Of a DNA stretch of 64,000 bases, positions 8,629-17,116 are shown piece by piece. The DNA is taken from assembly GCF_004745425.1 (NCBI RefSeq), contig NZ_PGGK01000007.1:1-64000 (forward strand), given 5' to 3'. Position 1 is the stretch's first letter, and each line of letters starts with the position of its first letter. Below the pieces are notes generated by a model. That model ran no database searches. It was not told the origin of the DNA and worked only from the letters and a program-made list of their open reading frames with translations. A program made the position numbers and the translations under genes. The DNA comes from Methanolobus halotolerans. GTDB lineage: Archaea; Halobacteriota; Methanosarcinia; Methanosarcinales; Methanosarcinaceae.

Positions 8629-8833
8629 CCCCTACAATTCCAGGCATTGATCACAGATCACACATTTCAGGTGACAGTGCCCCGCCTTCACGATCACTCC
8701 TTATTTCCAACACAGTTAGCATGCTTAATAGTACTAACGAATTAATAGTATCAGGGAACAGACCAGCCAAATGAAAGGCAATAAAATGCCATATTCATAG
8801 TTACGTACCCTGTTAATGCAGACTGATTGCAGA

Positions 8834-9649
8834 TCAGCCTGTTACAACGATCTGGCCTGTCGTCTGATAAGGATGTACGGTGCACATATAGCTGTATCTG
8901 CCTTCTCTGGCGAACGTATAACTGAAGGATTCACCCTGACCAAGCGGAGGAGACCTGAACAATCCGCCATCAATGGTATGTACTGCAGAGTCCCTGTTGG
9001 TCCATGTAACTGTGTCACCCACGTAAATGTTGACAGAATCCGGTTCAAAACTGTAGTTCCGGATATCCACATCGATTTCCCTGTAAGGTGTGTCTGTGAT
9101 GTAGCTGGTGTAGACGTAGTCGTTATCCGCCACTACAGAGTGACATTCCTGGCACGACTCAACCCTCCCATCGACTATGATATCTCCTTCAGGGGTGTAT
9201 GCTGCCCAGAACCAATCTCTGTGCTCAGTATCATAGCCTTCCACCTTGTAACGCACGCCTATTTCCCTCAGTTCCCCGTCAGTATCATAACTTTCCCTCA
9301 CGGCCATACTCCCGGAAGGTAATGAGCCTGCTCTGTTCCGGATAGCAGATTCGGCATCTTCCGAAACATATGTTGTGAGCAGCGGTCCATGGATACTTGT
9401 GCTTGCATACATTTCTTCTCTCAATGGCCACAGTTCCCATGTCCTGTAGTTATTTTCCTCGGTTATGTAAGTGAACACTTCAGCACCATCAGGTCCCGGG
9501 AGTTCTGAATCCACATCCTCAGGCTCGACTGGAAGCACTTCCTGATCATCCGCATCCCCAATATCCGGGTCAGCATCCTGAGTATCAGTACAGCCTGTCG
9601 TTAAGAATATGCCTAGGAGAAGCAAAAATACCATTATTCCTATTTTCAT
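8834..9649 (-). CDS. Exported lipoprotein: cytochrome P460 domain fused to a cupredoxin domain
   Basis: This 271-aa protein has a signal peptide with lipobox LTTGC (cleavage about residue 20), an acidic linker, a cytochrome P460-like domain (about residues 55-180) with one heme-binding CxxCH (CQECH), and a C-terminal plastocyanin-like domain (about residues 190-271). The copper ligands appear as His in SAVHTI, then Cys and His in YMCTVHPYQTTG. The usual axial Met is replaced by Gln, as in stellacyanin-type sites; that equivalence is inferred. It should sit outside the membrane and carry out electron transfer or oxidation of a small nitrogen or peroxide species. No electron partner is adjacent. 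A second cupredoxin-fold lipoprotein is at 14027. Confidence 0.85.
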   Translation of the reverse strand: MKIGIMVFLLLLGIFLTTGCTDTQDADPDIGDADDQEVLPVEPEDVDSELPGPDGAEVFTYITEENNYRTWELWPLREEMYASTSIHGPLLTTYVSEDAESAIRNRAGSLPSGSMAVRESYDTDGELREIGVRYKVEGYDTEHRDWFWAAYTPEGDIIVDGRVESCQECHSVVADNDYVYTSYITDTPYREIDVDIRNYSFEPDSVNIYVGDTVTWTNRDSAVHTIDGGLFRSPPLGQGESFSYTFAREGRYSYMCTVHPYQTTGQIVVTG

Positions 9650-9816
9650 GAATTAGCCCCATTAATCATATTTTGCGGCTCAATAGAAATACCTTTACTT
9701 TGCGGGTGAACTTTCGAGTTCAATAACATAAATGGCATTTATCATGAGACACAGGATAAGTTTTCATTTTTGTGAGGCAAAAACTAGAACTAATGCTGGA
9801 CATATAAACGCAGATT

Positions 9817-10470
9817 ATGTTAACTGACAACAATTACAGACTCCTGGAAGAGAAAGCAAAGAAGCAGGGCGCAAACAGTATCAGACTCATACCTGCGAAA
9901 GATATTGTAGTCGAGAACAGGACAATCCTGAAGTGCATATTCGGGTGTAATGGATATGGAAGCCAGGTATGCCCGCCATTCATACCGAAAGTGGAAGAAT
10001 TCAGAAAGATGCTTGGTGAATATGAGTGGGTATTGCTGGCTGACTGGAAGTCAGAGAACATCTTTTCCAGAGAGATCAGTGAGAACTTCATAAAATACAG
10101 TGTATCTCCACCGGAAGATGTGATTACACAACAACAGCACCAAGACACATTGAAGACCGTCATGAAAGAACGCAAGGAAAGAATACAACCGGGAAGTATC
10201 GAAATTGAGAAGCTTGCCTGGAGTCTTGGATACAATACAGCCCTTGCCACTTTCCCCGGCATGTGCACATGGTGTGCCAACAGTGATTATTCAGGCGTCA
10301 GCTGTGCCGGAGCTGATGGAACATGCCATAATCCCACCATTCGAAGACCTTGTCTTATGGGTCTTGGTGTGCGTCTGGATAAGACATTGGAGAAACTTGG
10401 CATACCCCTTCAGAAATTCCCGATGAATGATACAATCCCATCCCAGTACACACTTATTTTACTGGAATAA
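9817..10470 (+). CDS. DUF2284 predicted metal-binding protein
   Basis: This 217-aa cysteine-rich protein is typical of DUF2284, which is common in methanogens and anaerobes. Cys clusters are KCIFGCNGYGSQVCPPF (about residues 38-55) and MCTWCANSDYSGVSC (about 149-163), followed by CHNPTIRRPCLMG. The pattern suggests iron-sulfur or zinc binding; no reaction is known for the family. No clear ribosome binding site precedes the ATG at 9817. It is monocistronic, transcribed away from the P460 lipoprotein and followed by the structured RNA locus. Confidence 0.85.
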   Translation: MLTDNNYRLLEEKAKKQGANSIRLIPAKDIVVENRTILKCIFGCNGYGSQVCPPFIPKVEEFRKMLGEYEWVLLADWKSENIFSREISENFIKYSVSPPEDVITQQQHQDTLKTVMKERKERIQPGSIEIEKLAWSLGYNTALATFPGMCTWCANSDYSGVSCAGADGTCHNPTIRRPCLMGLGVRLDKTLEKLGIPLQKFPMNDTIPSQYTLILLE

Positions 10471-10553
10471 ATATTACATTTAGAAAATCGGATAAGGATC
10501 TTTTATATGACAAACAGGAAGAAAAAAAAGGATAATTCCGGCTTAATTACCCC

Positions 10554-10571
10554 CCGGCAACCCCTTGCCGG
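10554..10571 (+). other. Short hairpin CCGGCAA-CCCC-TTGCCGG
   Basis: A perfect 7-bp stem is capped by a CCCC tetraloop. The cap matches the second hairpin of the tandem RNA units downstream (loops CCGC and CCCC), so it may be a remnant of another unit. It is also placed to act as the 3'-end structure of the DUF2284 transcript. Confidence 0.5.
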
Positions 10572-10584
10572 TGTTGCAATCAAC

Positions 10585-10591
10585 TTTTATA
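10585..10591 (+). promoter_or_regulatory. TATA-like box for the tandem structured RNA
   Basis: TTTATAC followed by TAGAAAAA lies about 28-35 nt before the conserved GAAGG that begins the first repeat unit, the expected archaeal TATA distance for a transcript starting near 10615-10621. No comparable box precedes unit 2, suggesting one transcript for both. Confidence 0.4.
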
Positions 10592-10620
10592 CTAGAAAAA
10601 CCATTTTGAACTTAGATTAA

Positions 10621-10816
10621 GAAGGTAGGATGAGGCACCCAATAAACCACCACGCTTATGGTGCCTCTTTCCTTACGAATCCGGGATGTCCGCACATCCC
10701 TTCAACCCCCACTCACTCAACCCGCATGGCTGAGAAGGCAGGATGAGACGCCTGACAAACCACCACGCTTTAAGGCGTCTCTTTCCTTATATATCCGAGA
10801 TATTCCCCAATATCTC
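10621..10816 (+). ncRNA. Tandem structured RNA: two copies of a two-hairpin unit with covarying stems
   Basis: Unit 1 (10621-10700): stem GAGGCACC/GGTGCCTC (10632-10639 with 10660-10667), then hairpin GGGATGT-CCGC-ACATCCC (10683-10700). Unit 2 (10735-10816): stem GAGACGCC/GGCGTCTC (10745-10752 with 10774-10781), then hairpin GAGATATT-CCCC-AATATCTC (10797-10816). Between copies each stem has two compensatory pair changes (G:C to A:U and A:U to G:C in the first; two G:C to A:U in the second). The loop AAACCACCACGCTT is identical (10644-10657 and 10757-10770). Conserved flanks AGGAT and TTTCCTTA may add an outer pairing. The pattern shows selection on RNA structure and loop. Function is unknown; the C-rich loop could pair with Shine-Dalgarno sequences. 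Confidence 0.75.
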
Positions 10817-10989
10817 TCTTAAACTCCACTCCCAAATACTGCGGTTCAAAACCCACGACCCGCATCCCTAAATACGCTCTTGTCTTGTATAACCACATCT
10901 ATTATTAATAACAGCAGGGACCCTGTCTTCTATCGTGGACATCTTTTTTAATCACGTTAAACTTTGAACCACCCATTTAAAAAAGTATA

Positions 10990-11775
10990 TCATATATCAC
11001 CCATCGGTGCAGAATGCTCCAGGTAATTGTTAAAGAAGTCCTTTCCCCATGCAAGTGCACACGGACTGCAGCACATAAGTTGTTTGCTGTCGAACACGAG
11101 TTTTTTTTTCAGAAGCCGGAGGAATATGCAGTGGTCACTATATGCAACGGATAGAAAAGGCATTTCTAAGCGGGATACGAACATATTTACTCGACCCCTC
11201 TTCATTAGGCCTTTGAATTCATCCCTGTAATCAGTGCTTATTTTATGTGCCAGTTCCTTGCTTAAGACCATGGAGATCTCTACCCCATGTTCCAGGTAAT
11301 CAGCGAACAGCGTGAAAAAATCCGGGTAAAGGAATGTTGTTACCATATTCATGGACTTTGAGGCCCTGATATTTTCACTGAAATCCCGGTTCATCTCATA
11401 CAAATCAGCGATATCAGGTTCGATGACCGTACATGGACCAAGTTCACAAAACCGGTCCAAAAGGCCCGGCGGAATAAAGCTTAGTTCACGGCTTCCCCAG
11501 TAATCGATATCATTATCCAGAACGGCCACAATTCCCAGAAGAGGGGACATCTGTTTAACCACCATTTCTCCGATCGTTGTCAGACTGCACTGATCATCTT
11601 TTTTAATGATAAGATGATAATCTTCAAGAATTTTAATCTGGGGTAGCAGTCCCTGCCTGTTAGTGTCAAGTGCCTTCAGGATAGAACCCATTTTCAAAGG
11701 ACCATCCTGCAGAAGCAAAAGTACTTTCTTTCTTTTTTCAGACATGAAAGCTATTTCTATCAATGATTTCTTCAT
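10990..11775 (-). CDS. Winged-helix transcriptional regulator, FilR1/Msr type (second copy)
   Basis: This 261-aa regulator has the same length and domain order as the 3466-4251 gene: N-terminal winged helix (EIAFMSEKRKKVLLLLQDGP onward), then the DUF1724/FilR1 domain with DNDIDYWGSRELSFIPPGLL and VTTFLYPDF. The two differ widely, so they are paralogs rather than a recent duplication. The start ATG at 11775 follows GGGGAGGGTTAC; a longer frame from 11832 has no such signal. Known Msr-type relatives tune methylotrophic methyltransferase genes, but no such gene is nearby. It is convergent with the structured RNA locus. Confidence 0.85.
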   Translation of the reverse strand: MKKSLIEIAFMSEKRKKVLLLLQDGPLKMGSILKALDTNRQGLLPQIKILEDYHLIIKKDDQCSLTTIGEMVVKQMSPLLGIVAVLDNDIDYWGSRELSFIPPGLLDRFCELGPCTVIEPDIADLYEMNRDFSENIRASKSMNMVTTFLYPDFFTLFADYLEHGVEISMVLSKELAHKISTDYRDEFKGLMKRGRVNMFVSRLEMPFLSVAYSDHCIFLRLLKKKLVFDSKQLMCCSPCALAWGKDFFNNYLEHSAPMGDI

Positions 11776-11932
11776 GTAACCCTCCCCTACCCGGACAGAC
11801 ATCTGTAAGAATCCCCATCTCTCAAAACTCATATTTGAAACGATTATTGAGATATTTTATACCACTTTATTACTTCATTTTACTATTAAAACTTGTTTAA
11901 TGAACAGAAAAAAAAGAATAAACGGACCAAAA

Positions 11933-12955
11933 TTAGAATACGATCATCCAACCAGTCCTGATATCCTCCTTCACGTAATTTACTTCATGCATCATAACAC
12001 CCATTTCATCAAAAAGGCTGATACTTCCACCTTTGTTGTACAACTGGGCACCTTTTCCGGAAAGGTGGATCTTTGCCCCCGCACCCGCCATAATAGTCCC
12101 TTTCAGGAGCGAGGTCCTGTTATTTCTGTCCACGATCATCCAGTCATCGATATTGACATCTTCCGGGGATGCATTGATCAGTGTAATTGTCTCCAGGCCA
12201 GGGTCATCACCAGAAGGGTCAACAAGGGCTGCAACGATCCTTATAGTACCTGCAGACGTACACTTCCGGTGTTTTAAGCACCCCGGAACTACAGCTTCCC
12301 CGGATGTATCCTCCTTACAATGACCTGTCACCTCATCGGTCACGAAACACTGGGACTGGAAAGCAAGGTAAAGCGCTACCCACCTTTTCTCCTCCGGCAG
12401 ATGTATGAGCAGGCCTCCGTCATGGTAGGGTTTATCGGCATCCTTCCATTTCTTTGTACTGCCCTGGTTCATGTGAACATCATGTATGCCGCTTCCTGGC
12501 CTGAAACCAAAGCAACTGTCCTGCAAATAGCTATCAGGCCCCCACCTTTTTCCGAAGGCATATACAGTTCCTTCCGTTTTGATAGCTGCTTTGACATAGT
12601 CCCGGATCTTTTCATTCAGGTCATTGTCGGGTCCGGAAATGTCATGGTGCAGCATTTCCATGGAAGACACGTCAAATAGTCCTCCGCGGACATAATCCAG
12701 TGACATGTCCTTCTTGTCCTCGAGGGAATGAAAACCCATATCCAGACTTTCCAGCCTGGATATTACCGGATGATCGAAGTCCTCGTCTACATAATATAAT
12801 AGTTCAGAAGGTGGTACACGTGATCTGACATTAACAGCAATACGATGCTCCATCTGACCATCGTAAACCAGTATCTGAAAATGAGGACTTCTGCCCGTTC
12901 CATATATCCAGTCTTTGGGTTTGCCTTTTAATACCCCATAGCTTTCAAGAGACAT
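11933..12955 (-). CDS. DUF2278 (YukJ-like) protein with C-terminal lamin-tail-like domain
   Basis: This 340-aa protein has the N-terminal DUF2278 region (about residues 5-220), seen as YGVLKGKPKDWIYGTGRSPH, FQILV and HDVHMNQGS, followed by a C-terminal domain (about 235-340) with INASPEDVNIDDWMIVDRNN, a pattern like lamin-tail/Ig-fold domains. A Cys-containing linker (CFVTDEVTGHCKE...CLKHRKC) joins them. The role of DUF2278 is not established. There is no signal peptide. No ribosome binding site is visible; CTTTTAATG about 30 nt upstream of the ATG suggests a leaderless transcript. It is monocistronic. Confidence 0.85.
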   Translation of the reverse strand: MSLESYGVLKGKPKDWIYGTGRSPHFQILVYDGQMEHRIAVNVRSRVPPSELLYYVDEDFDHPVISRLESLDMGFHSLEDKKDMSLDYVRGGLFDVSSMEMLHHDISGPDNDLNEKIRDYVKAAIKTEGTVYAFGKRWGPDSYLQDSCFGFRPGSGIHDVHMNQGSTKKWKDADKPYHDGGLLIHLPEEKRWVALYLAFQSQCFVTDEVTGHCKEDTSGEAVVPGCLKHRKCTSAGTIRIVAALVDPSGDDPGLETITLINASPEDVNIDDWMIVDRNNRTSLLKGTIMAGAGAKIHLSGKGAQLYNKGGSISLFDEMGVMMHEVNYVKEDIRTGWMIVF

Positions 12956-13251
12956 ACAGGAACTTAGTGATAACCAGCATTAAAAGTTTTCTATTATTTT
13001 CGACACAGGAAAAAAACATATTTTTCATGGGAAACTTTGAATGTAGCATTAACAACCCCGGAAAAGAAATGAAAGAGCGTGCATACCATACTGCTAAAAG
13101 TCTTTATGCTTGATTTCCAGGGCCTTCCGGTACTATAGAAAATGTGTGATGAGCAATTACAATCATTAAATTTGAATAAGGGAATATGCTCACCCGTATT
13201 TCCTGTTAAGAAAACATTAAATCATTTCCTGCCAGATATTCACCGATAACT

Positions 13252-13611
13252 ATGACAGATGATACACAGGAAATACAAGACATTAAGGGATTCCAGCCAA
13301 GGTCCGTACGCTATGCAAAACAGTTGAATGAGGATTTTGCAGAGGGACTTTCAGGGCTTTACAGTGCGGTCTGGGCCGACAGGGATAACGGGCTTTCGAA
13401 AAAGAATAAGCATCTGCTTGTTTTTGCCATTGCATGCTCCAATCTGAAAACCGAGAGTGCGGTAAAGATACTCCAGAGGCTTAAGAAGTTCGGAGCCACT
13501 CCGGAAGAAGTGAAGGATGCCATGATGATAGCTGCATGGACAGGCGGAATCCAGAATTTTACAGACTTTACACCCAATATCCTCAAGGAAATGGAAAGGC
13601 TGGGATTCTAA
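13252..13611 (+). CDS. Carboxymuconolactone decarboxylase-family protein (no CxxC)
   Basis: This 119-aa protein is of the AhpD/CMD fold: LSKKNKHLLVFAIACSNLK, then a helix pair ending GATPEEVKDAMMIAAWTGG. Unlike AhpD and unlike the paralog at 19942-20430 it lacks the redox CxxC and has only one Cys, so it is unlikely to be a disulfide peroxidase partner. The activity is unknown. No strong ribosome binding site is present; an ATTAAAT element lies about 35 nt upstream. It is convergent with the DUF1294 gene. Confidence 0.8.
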   Translation: MTDDTQEIQDIKGFQPRSVRYAKQLNEDFAEGLSGLYSAVWADRDNGLSKKNKHLLVFAIACSNLKTESAVKILQRLKKFGATPEEVKDAMMIAAWTGGIQNFTDFTPNILKEMERLGF

Positions 13612-13621
13612 AAACCCCGGC

Positions 13622-13909
13622 TCATGTAAAAACATACAGAGGAAGCAAGAACCGTATAAAGACAAATATCTGGACCAGGAGTATAAAAGGCAGCCCTATT
13701 TTGAAAGAGGGGTGCCTTGTCTTGTGGCGAAAAAAATACATCCCTATTATCGAACCGATAGTGCCACCTACGACCGCCCACATAAAAAGAGTCTTTTCCG
13801 GAATTCTGCGCTCATTTCTTTTTGCTTTCCTTTTATCCATTCCCATAAGGGAAAATGTCAGTATATTTACCAGCAACAAATACATAAAAAATATAAAGGA
13901 TATGTCCAT
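13622..13909 (-). CDS. DUF1294 small membrane protein
   Basis: This 95-aa membrane protein has about three hydrophobic segments and the DUF1294 signature: MGMDKRKAKRNERRIPEKTL followed by GGTIGSIIGMYFFRHKTRHP and a final hydrophobic helix. The function is unknown. The start at 13909 (MDISFIFF) follows GGTGA about 14 nt upstream and matches the family N-terminus; an ATG at 13963 would add 18 residues without support. Only 10 nt separate it from the convergent CMD-family gene. Confidence 0.88.
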   Translation of the reverse strand: MDISFIFFMYLLLVNILTFSLMGMDKRKAKRNERRIPEKTLFMWAVVGGTIGSIIGMYFFRHKTRHPSFKIGLPFILLVQIFVFIRFLLPLYVFT

Positions 13910-14026
13910 AGCTTTTATTTCACCATATGCCGTATAAATTTTTCCCGAAAACAGCAACTGCAAATGTGATGGCCGCCGGGAAGAAAACTAATAGGCATCA
14001 TGCTAAAAAAATACAGGGTGGTTAAT

Positions 14027-14446
14027 ATGATAAAGAAATGGCTGACATTGATAACAATATTAATGCTTGCAGGTGTGCTGGTCAGTGGATGTACTGACAG
14101 TACCGAAAATGTAGATAACGGAGAGGAGACCGAAGAGACAACATCCCTTGAGGATACAGCAGAAGATCCCGGATCTGTCGCTGGAGACGGAAAAGACTAC
14201 GGTGTCATTTTGGAATACTATGGAGTAATGAAACCTTCTGAACTTGAGCTCAACAAAGGGGACAGGATAGCATGGAGAAATGCCAAACCCCAGGGCACAT
14301 ATGTGCTTGTCAGCGATGATGGTCTCTTCGAAGATCAGGAAATGGACCACAACGACATGCATTATTACACATTCACCGAAAGCGGCACATATTCCTTCAG
14401 CGTAAAAGATGTACCTGATATGACGCTCATGGTCACGGTCAGGTAG
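14027..14446 (+). CDS. Exported lipoprotein with cupredoxin-like domain lacking copper ligands
   Basis: This 139-aa protein has a signal peptide ending in lipobox VSGC, an acidic Glu/Asp/Thr-rich linker, and an 80-residue beta domain with LNKGDRIAWRNAK and FTESGTYSFSVKD, the usual cupredoxin edge strands. The Cys and paired His copper ligands are absent, so it is probably a binding or structural relative. The ATG at 14027 follows GGGTGGTTAAT; the frame opens earlier at 14000 without support. Its Shine-Dalgarno stretch GGTGGTT is exactly complementary to AACCACC in the loop of the RNA at 10621-10816. It is convergent with msrB. Confidence 0.75.
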   Translation: MIKKWLTLITILMLAGVLVSGCTDSTENVDNGEETEETTSLEDTAEDPGSVAGDGKDYGVILEYYGVMKPSELELNKGDRIAWRNAKPQGTYVLVSDDGLFEDQEMDHNDMHYYTFTESGTYSFSVKDVPDMTLMVTVR

Positions 14447-14484
14447 AATTGAGGTTTTGTCCTCGATCAGCATTTAATTTACTT

Positions 14485-14883
14485 TCAATCCTTTTTTTTA
14501 AAATCAAGTGATATAGAGTTCATACAGAACCTCTCTCCGGTGGATGGCGGACCGTCGTCGAACACATGCCCCAAGTGACTGCCGCACCTGCTACACAATA
14601 TTTCGGTGCGCTTCATGAAATAACTGTTATCATCCCTTCGAATGATACGGTCCTCTGAAATAGGCTTCGTGAAACTTGGCCAGCCCGTACCCGAATCATA
14701 TTTATCCTCCGAGTTGAAAAGTTCCTGCTTGCACGCTGCACACAGATAGGTACCCTTTTCCTTAAAGTTGTAGTACTTTCCGGCAAAGGCAGGCTCAGTG
14801 CCTTTTTTTCTCAGGACCAGGAATTCGTCCTTTGAAAGGATCTGTTTCCACTCTTCTTCTGACTTTTCGATCTTTTCCGGCAT
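14485..14883 (-). CDS. msrB: Peptide-methionine (R)-S-oxide reductase MsrB
   Basis: This 132-aa protein is full length for MsrB. It has two zinc CxxC pairs (CAAC and CSRC), YDSGTGWPSFTKP, GHVFDDGPPSTGERFCMNS with the catalytic Cys, and a normal C-terminus. It reduces methionine-R-sulfoxide in oxidised proteins in the cytosol. No msrA is in the window. It is monocistronic; its 3' end is separated by 38 nt, including a T8 run, from the convergent lipoprotein gene. Confidence 0.95.
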   Translation of the reverse strand: MPEKIEKSEEEWKQILSKDEFLVLRKKGTEPAFAGKYYNFKEKGTYLCAACKQELFNSEDKYDSGTGWPSFTKPISEDRIIRRDDNSYFMKRTEILCSRCGSHLGHVFDDGPPSTGERFCMNSISLDFKKKD

Positions 14884-15079
14884 ATTCTAAACTCCAAAAA
14901 CTGAATCATTCCCCTATAAAAGTGGCCTATCTTCGAATAAATAAATATCGAACAGAAAAAACCATTTAAATAAATTAGTAAATATAAATAATGAGACCGG
15001 ATAATTTATTATTATGTAAAAACAATATTTACATGGGTATGGTCTGAATCCCGGTCCGGACCAAATGCGGGGGTATTAA

Positions 15080-15409
15080 ATGCCTGAATGGACTGAAGAT
15101 TACGAGGACAACCGAAAGCATGCACTGATAAGGATCAGGAACATGGCACTTTCCGTGCAATATCGGAAAGAGCTGTCTCTGTGGGTTAATAACTATCTGA
15201 ATCCTTTCTACATCCATAGGACAATTACAGAAAAAAGAAAGGATTTTGCAGATCCATTTGACCTGATACGCACGGAGGCTGAAAAGGACCTTGAATTCAC
15301 GGTACTCAGTGCCACAAAAAAAGACAGAAGCAGCAGTGAAATAATACTGTTTGAAAGCAATCTTTTACTGTCATTTAACCTGCTCCTATCACGGATCAGG
15401 GCATCCTGA
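15080..15409 (+). CDS. Hypothetical protein, 109 aa
   Basis: This is a soluble, charged, largely helical protein beginning MPEWTEDYEDNRKHALIRIR and ending in a hydrophobic helix (EIILFESNLLLSFNLLLSRI). GCGGGGGTATTAA lies just before the ATG, a good ribosome binding site. No family is recognised. The final segment is amphipathic rather than a clear membrane span. It is monocistronic between msrB and gpmI. Confidence 0.7.
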   Translation: MPEWTEDYEDNRKHALIRIRNMALSVQYRKELSLWVNNYLNPFYIHRTITEKRKDFADPFDLIRTEAEKDLEFTVLSATKKDRSSSEIILFESNLLLSFNLLLSRIRAS

Positions 15410-15562
15410 TCCGAAATTGCTCCAGCCGGAAAAACAGGCGTTTAATTTTTAGTTCATGCCGCCGCCGAAGAAAACCCTAAATAAAAAGCCCTGGCTACGA
15501 ATAACTCACGGGTCCGTAATAATGACAACGCATTTATGAACCTAAAGACATATTTAAACCAT

Positions 15563-17116
15563 ATGTCACAGATCAAAAAGCCCCTTTTGTTAATGATACT
15601 GGATGGGTGGGGCTACACAGATGAAAAAACAGGCAACGCAATTCTCGCTGCAAGAACACCGGTTCTTGACAGTCTTATTGAAAGATATCCTTCCTGTCTG
15701 CTGGAGGCTGCGGGCAATGCAGTAGGACTTCCTGAAGGCCAGATGGGGAACTCGGAGGTAGGACACCTTAACATTGGTGCAGGAAGGATCGTTTACCAGG
15801 AGTATACACGGATAAACAAATCAATAGATGATGGTTCCTTTTTCAGAAATCCAGCCTTGCTTGAAGCCATTGAGAATGTGAAGAGGAATAATTCATCACT
15901 TCACATAATGGGCCTGTTCTCTTATGGAGGCGTACACAGCCACATGAGCCACATGAGAGCGCTTGTGGAGATGAGTAAAAGGGAAGGACTTGCGAATGTC
16001 TATATACACGCATTCCTTGACGGCAGGGATGTGCCACCCAGAGCCGCACTGGAAGATATGAAGGAACATGAAGAGTACAGCAGAGAGATAGGATTCGGCA
16101 AGGTTGCAACAGTATCCGGAAGATACTACGCGATGGATCGTGACAAAAGATGGCAGCGGACCGAGCTTGCATATAACGCACTCACCCTGGGAGAGGGCAG
16201 TGTTGCAGGGGATCCGGTTACAGCTATAAAGAGGGCTTATGACAGAGAAGAGAATGATGAGTTTGTCAAACCCACGGTTATCGTTGATGAAGAAGGCGAT
16301 CCGGTCGCAACCGTGAAAGACGGCGATTCTCTGGTATTCTTCAATTTCAGACCGGACAGGACACGCCAGCTGACATATGCTTTCGTGGATAAGGACTTTG
16401 AAGGCTTTGAAAGGAAAGCAGAGCCGGATATATTCTTTGTATCCATGACAGATTATGATGAAAAGCTGGATGTACCGGTCGCGTTCCCTGCGCAGAGCAT
16501 ACATGACACACTTGGAGAGGTACTGAGCAAGGCTGGCCTGAAACAGCTTCGTATCGCTGAAACCGAGAAATACGCCCATGTCACATTCTTTTTCAACGGC
16601 GGGAAGGAAAAACAGAATCCCGGAGAGGAAAGATGCCTTATACCCTCTCCGAAGATTTCAACCTATGACCTCAAACCGGAAATGAGTGCGTATGAAGTGA
16701 CAGAGGAACTTATCAAACGCACCAGGTCAGGTAAATACGATGTTATCATCCTGAACTTTGCCAATATGGATATGGTGGGACACTCAGGCATCTTTGATGC
16801 CACTGTCATGGCTGTTGAAGCTGTTGATGATTGTGTCGGGAAAGTGATCAATGCCCTGACCGGTGAAGGCGGAGCAGCATTTATCACAGCTGACCATGGC
16901 AATGCGGAAAAGATACTGGACTACACTACAGGAAAAGCGCATACAGCACATACATGTAACCCTGTAAGGTGCATTCTCGTGAACGCAGATGAGGATATCA
17001 CCCTGAGACCGGGAAAACTTGCTGACCTGGCTCCTTCCATGCTTGATATGCTTGGCATAGAAAAGCCGGATGAGATGACAGGCGATTCACTCCTTTTAAG
17101 GGATCAGAACCACTGA
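15563..17116 (+). CDS. gpmI: 2,3-bisphosphoglycerate-independent phosphoglycerate mutase, GpmI type
   Basis: This enzyme interconverts 3- and 2-phosphoglycerate in glycolysis and gluconeogenesis. The 517-aa protein has the metal site [11 protein letters not shown], the phospho-serine motif [30 protein letters not shown], the substrate segment [14 protein letters not shown] and the C-terminal metal ligands in [11 protein letters not shown] and [10 protein letters not shown]. This is the long bacterial-type enzyme, not archaeal ApgM. The frame opens at ATG 15536, but [10 protein letters not shown] at 15563 is the family-like N-terminus and lies about 27 nt after a TATA-like ATTTATG, suggesting a leaderless mRNA. 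It overlaps the convergent FEN1 gene by 13 bp. Confidence 0.93.
   Translation: MSQIKKPLLLMILDGWGYTDEKTGNAILAARTPVLDSLIERYPSCLLEAAGNAVGLPEGQMGNSEVGHLNIGAGRIVYQEYTRINKSIDDGSFFRNPALLEAIENVKRNNSSLHIMGLFSYGGVHSHMSHMRALVEMSKREGLANVYIHAFLDGRDVPPRAALEDMKEHEEYSREIGFGKVATVSGRYYAMDRDKRWQRTELAYNALTLGEGSVAGDPVTAIKRAYDREENDEFVKPTVIVDEEGDPVATVKDGDSLVFFNFRPDRTRQLTYAFVDKDFEGFERKAEPDIFFVSMTDYDEKLDVPVAFPAQSIHDTLGEVLSKAGLKQLRIAETEKYAHVTFFFNGGKEKQNPGEERCLIPSPKISTYDLKPEMSAYEVTEELIKRTRSGKYDVIILNFANMDMVGHSGIFDATVMAVEAVDDCVGKVINALTGEGGAAFITADHGNAEKILDYTTGKAHTAHTCNPVRCILVNADEDITLRPGKLADLAPSMLDMLGIEKPDEMTGDSLLLRDQNH

Larger units (their letters stand above)
10471..10989. other. Gene-free region holding a family of C-loop RNA hairpins
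   Basis: No protein frame is credible here. The region holds a short hairpin (10554-10571), two tandem copies of a two-hairpin RNA (about 10621-10816), a further weak hairpin TGCGG/CCGCA (10840-10864) and a T6 run at 10944-10949 that could end transcription. Confidence 0.6.

Noticed and set aside
10621-10816. C/D-box guide RNA interpretation of the tandem units (GGATGAG, CTGA)
   Set aside because: The GATGA-like and CTGA strings are not at the paired ends of a kink-turn and are not kept in both units; the long covarying stems do not fit C/D RNAs.
10840-10864. Possible tRNA T-arm (GCGGTTCAAAACCCACG) after the structured RNA
   Set aside because: GGTTCAAA looks like a T-loop, but no acceptor, D or anticodon stem can be formed around it.
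10554-10865. CRISPR-like array of repeats
   Set aside because: Only two units of about 80-115 nt, with stems that covary rather than identical repeats with unique spacers, and no cas genes nearby.
17104-17116. 13-bp overlap of gpmI and FEN1 3' ends as a regulatory antisense arrangement
   Set aside because: Short convergent overlaps are common in compact archaeal genomes and need no special explanation.
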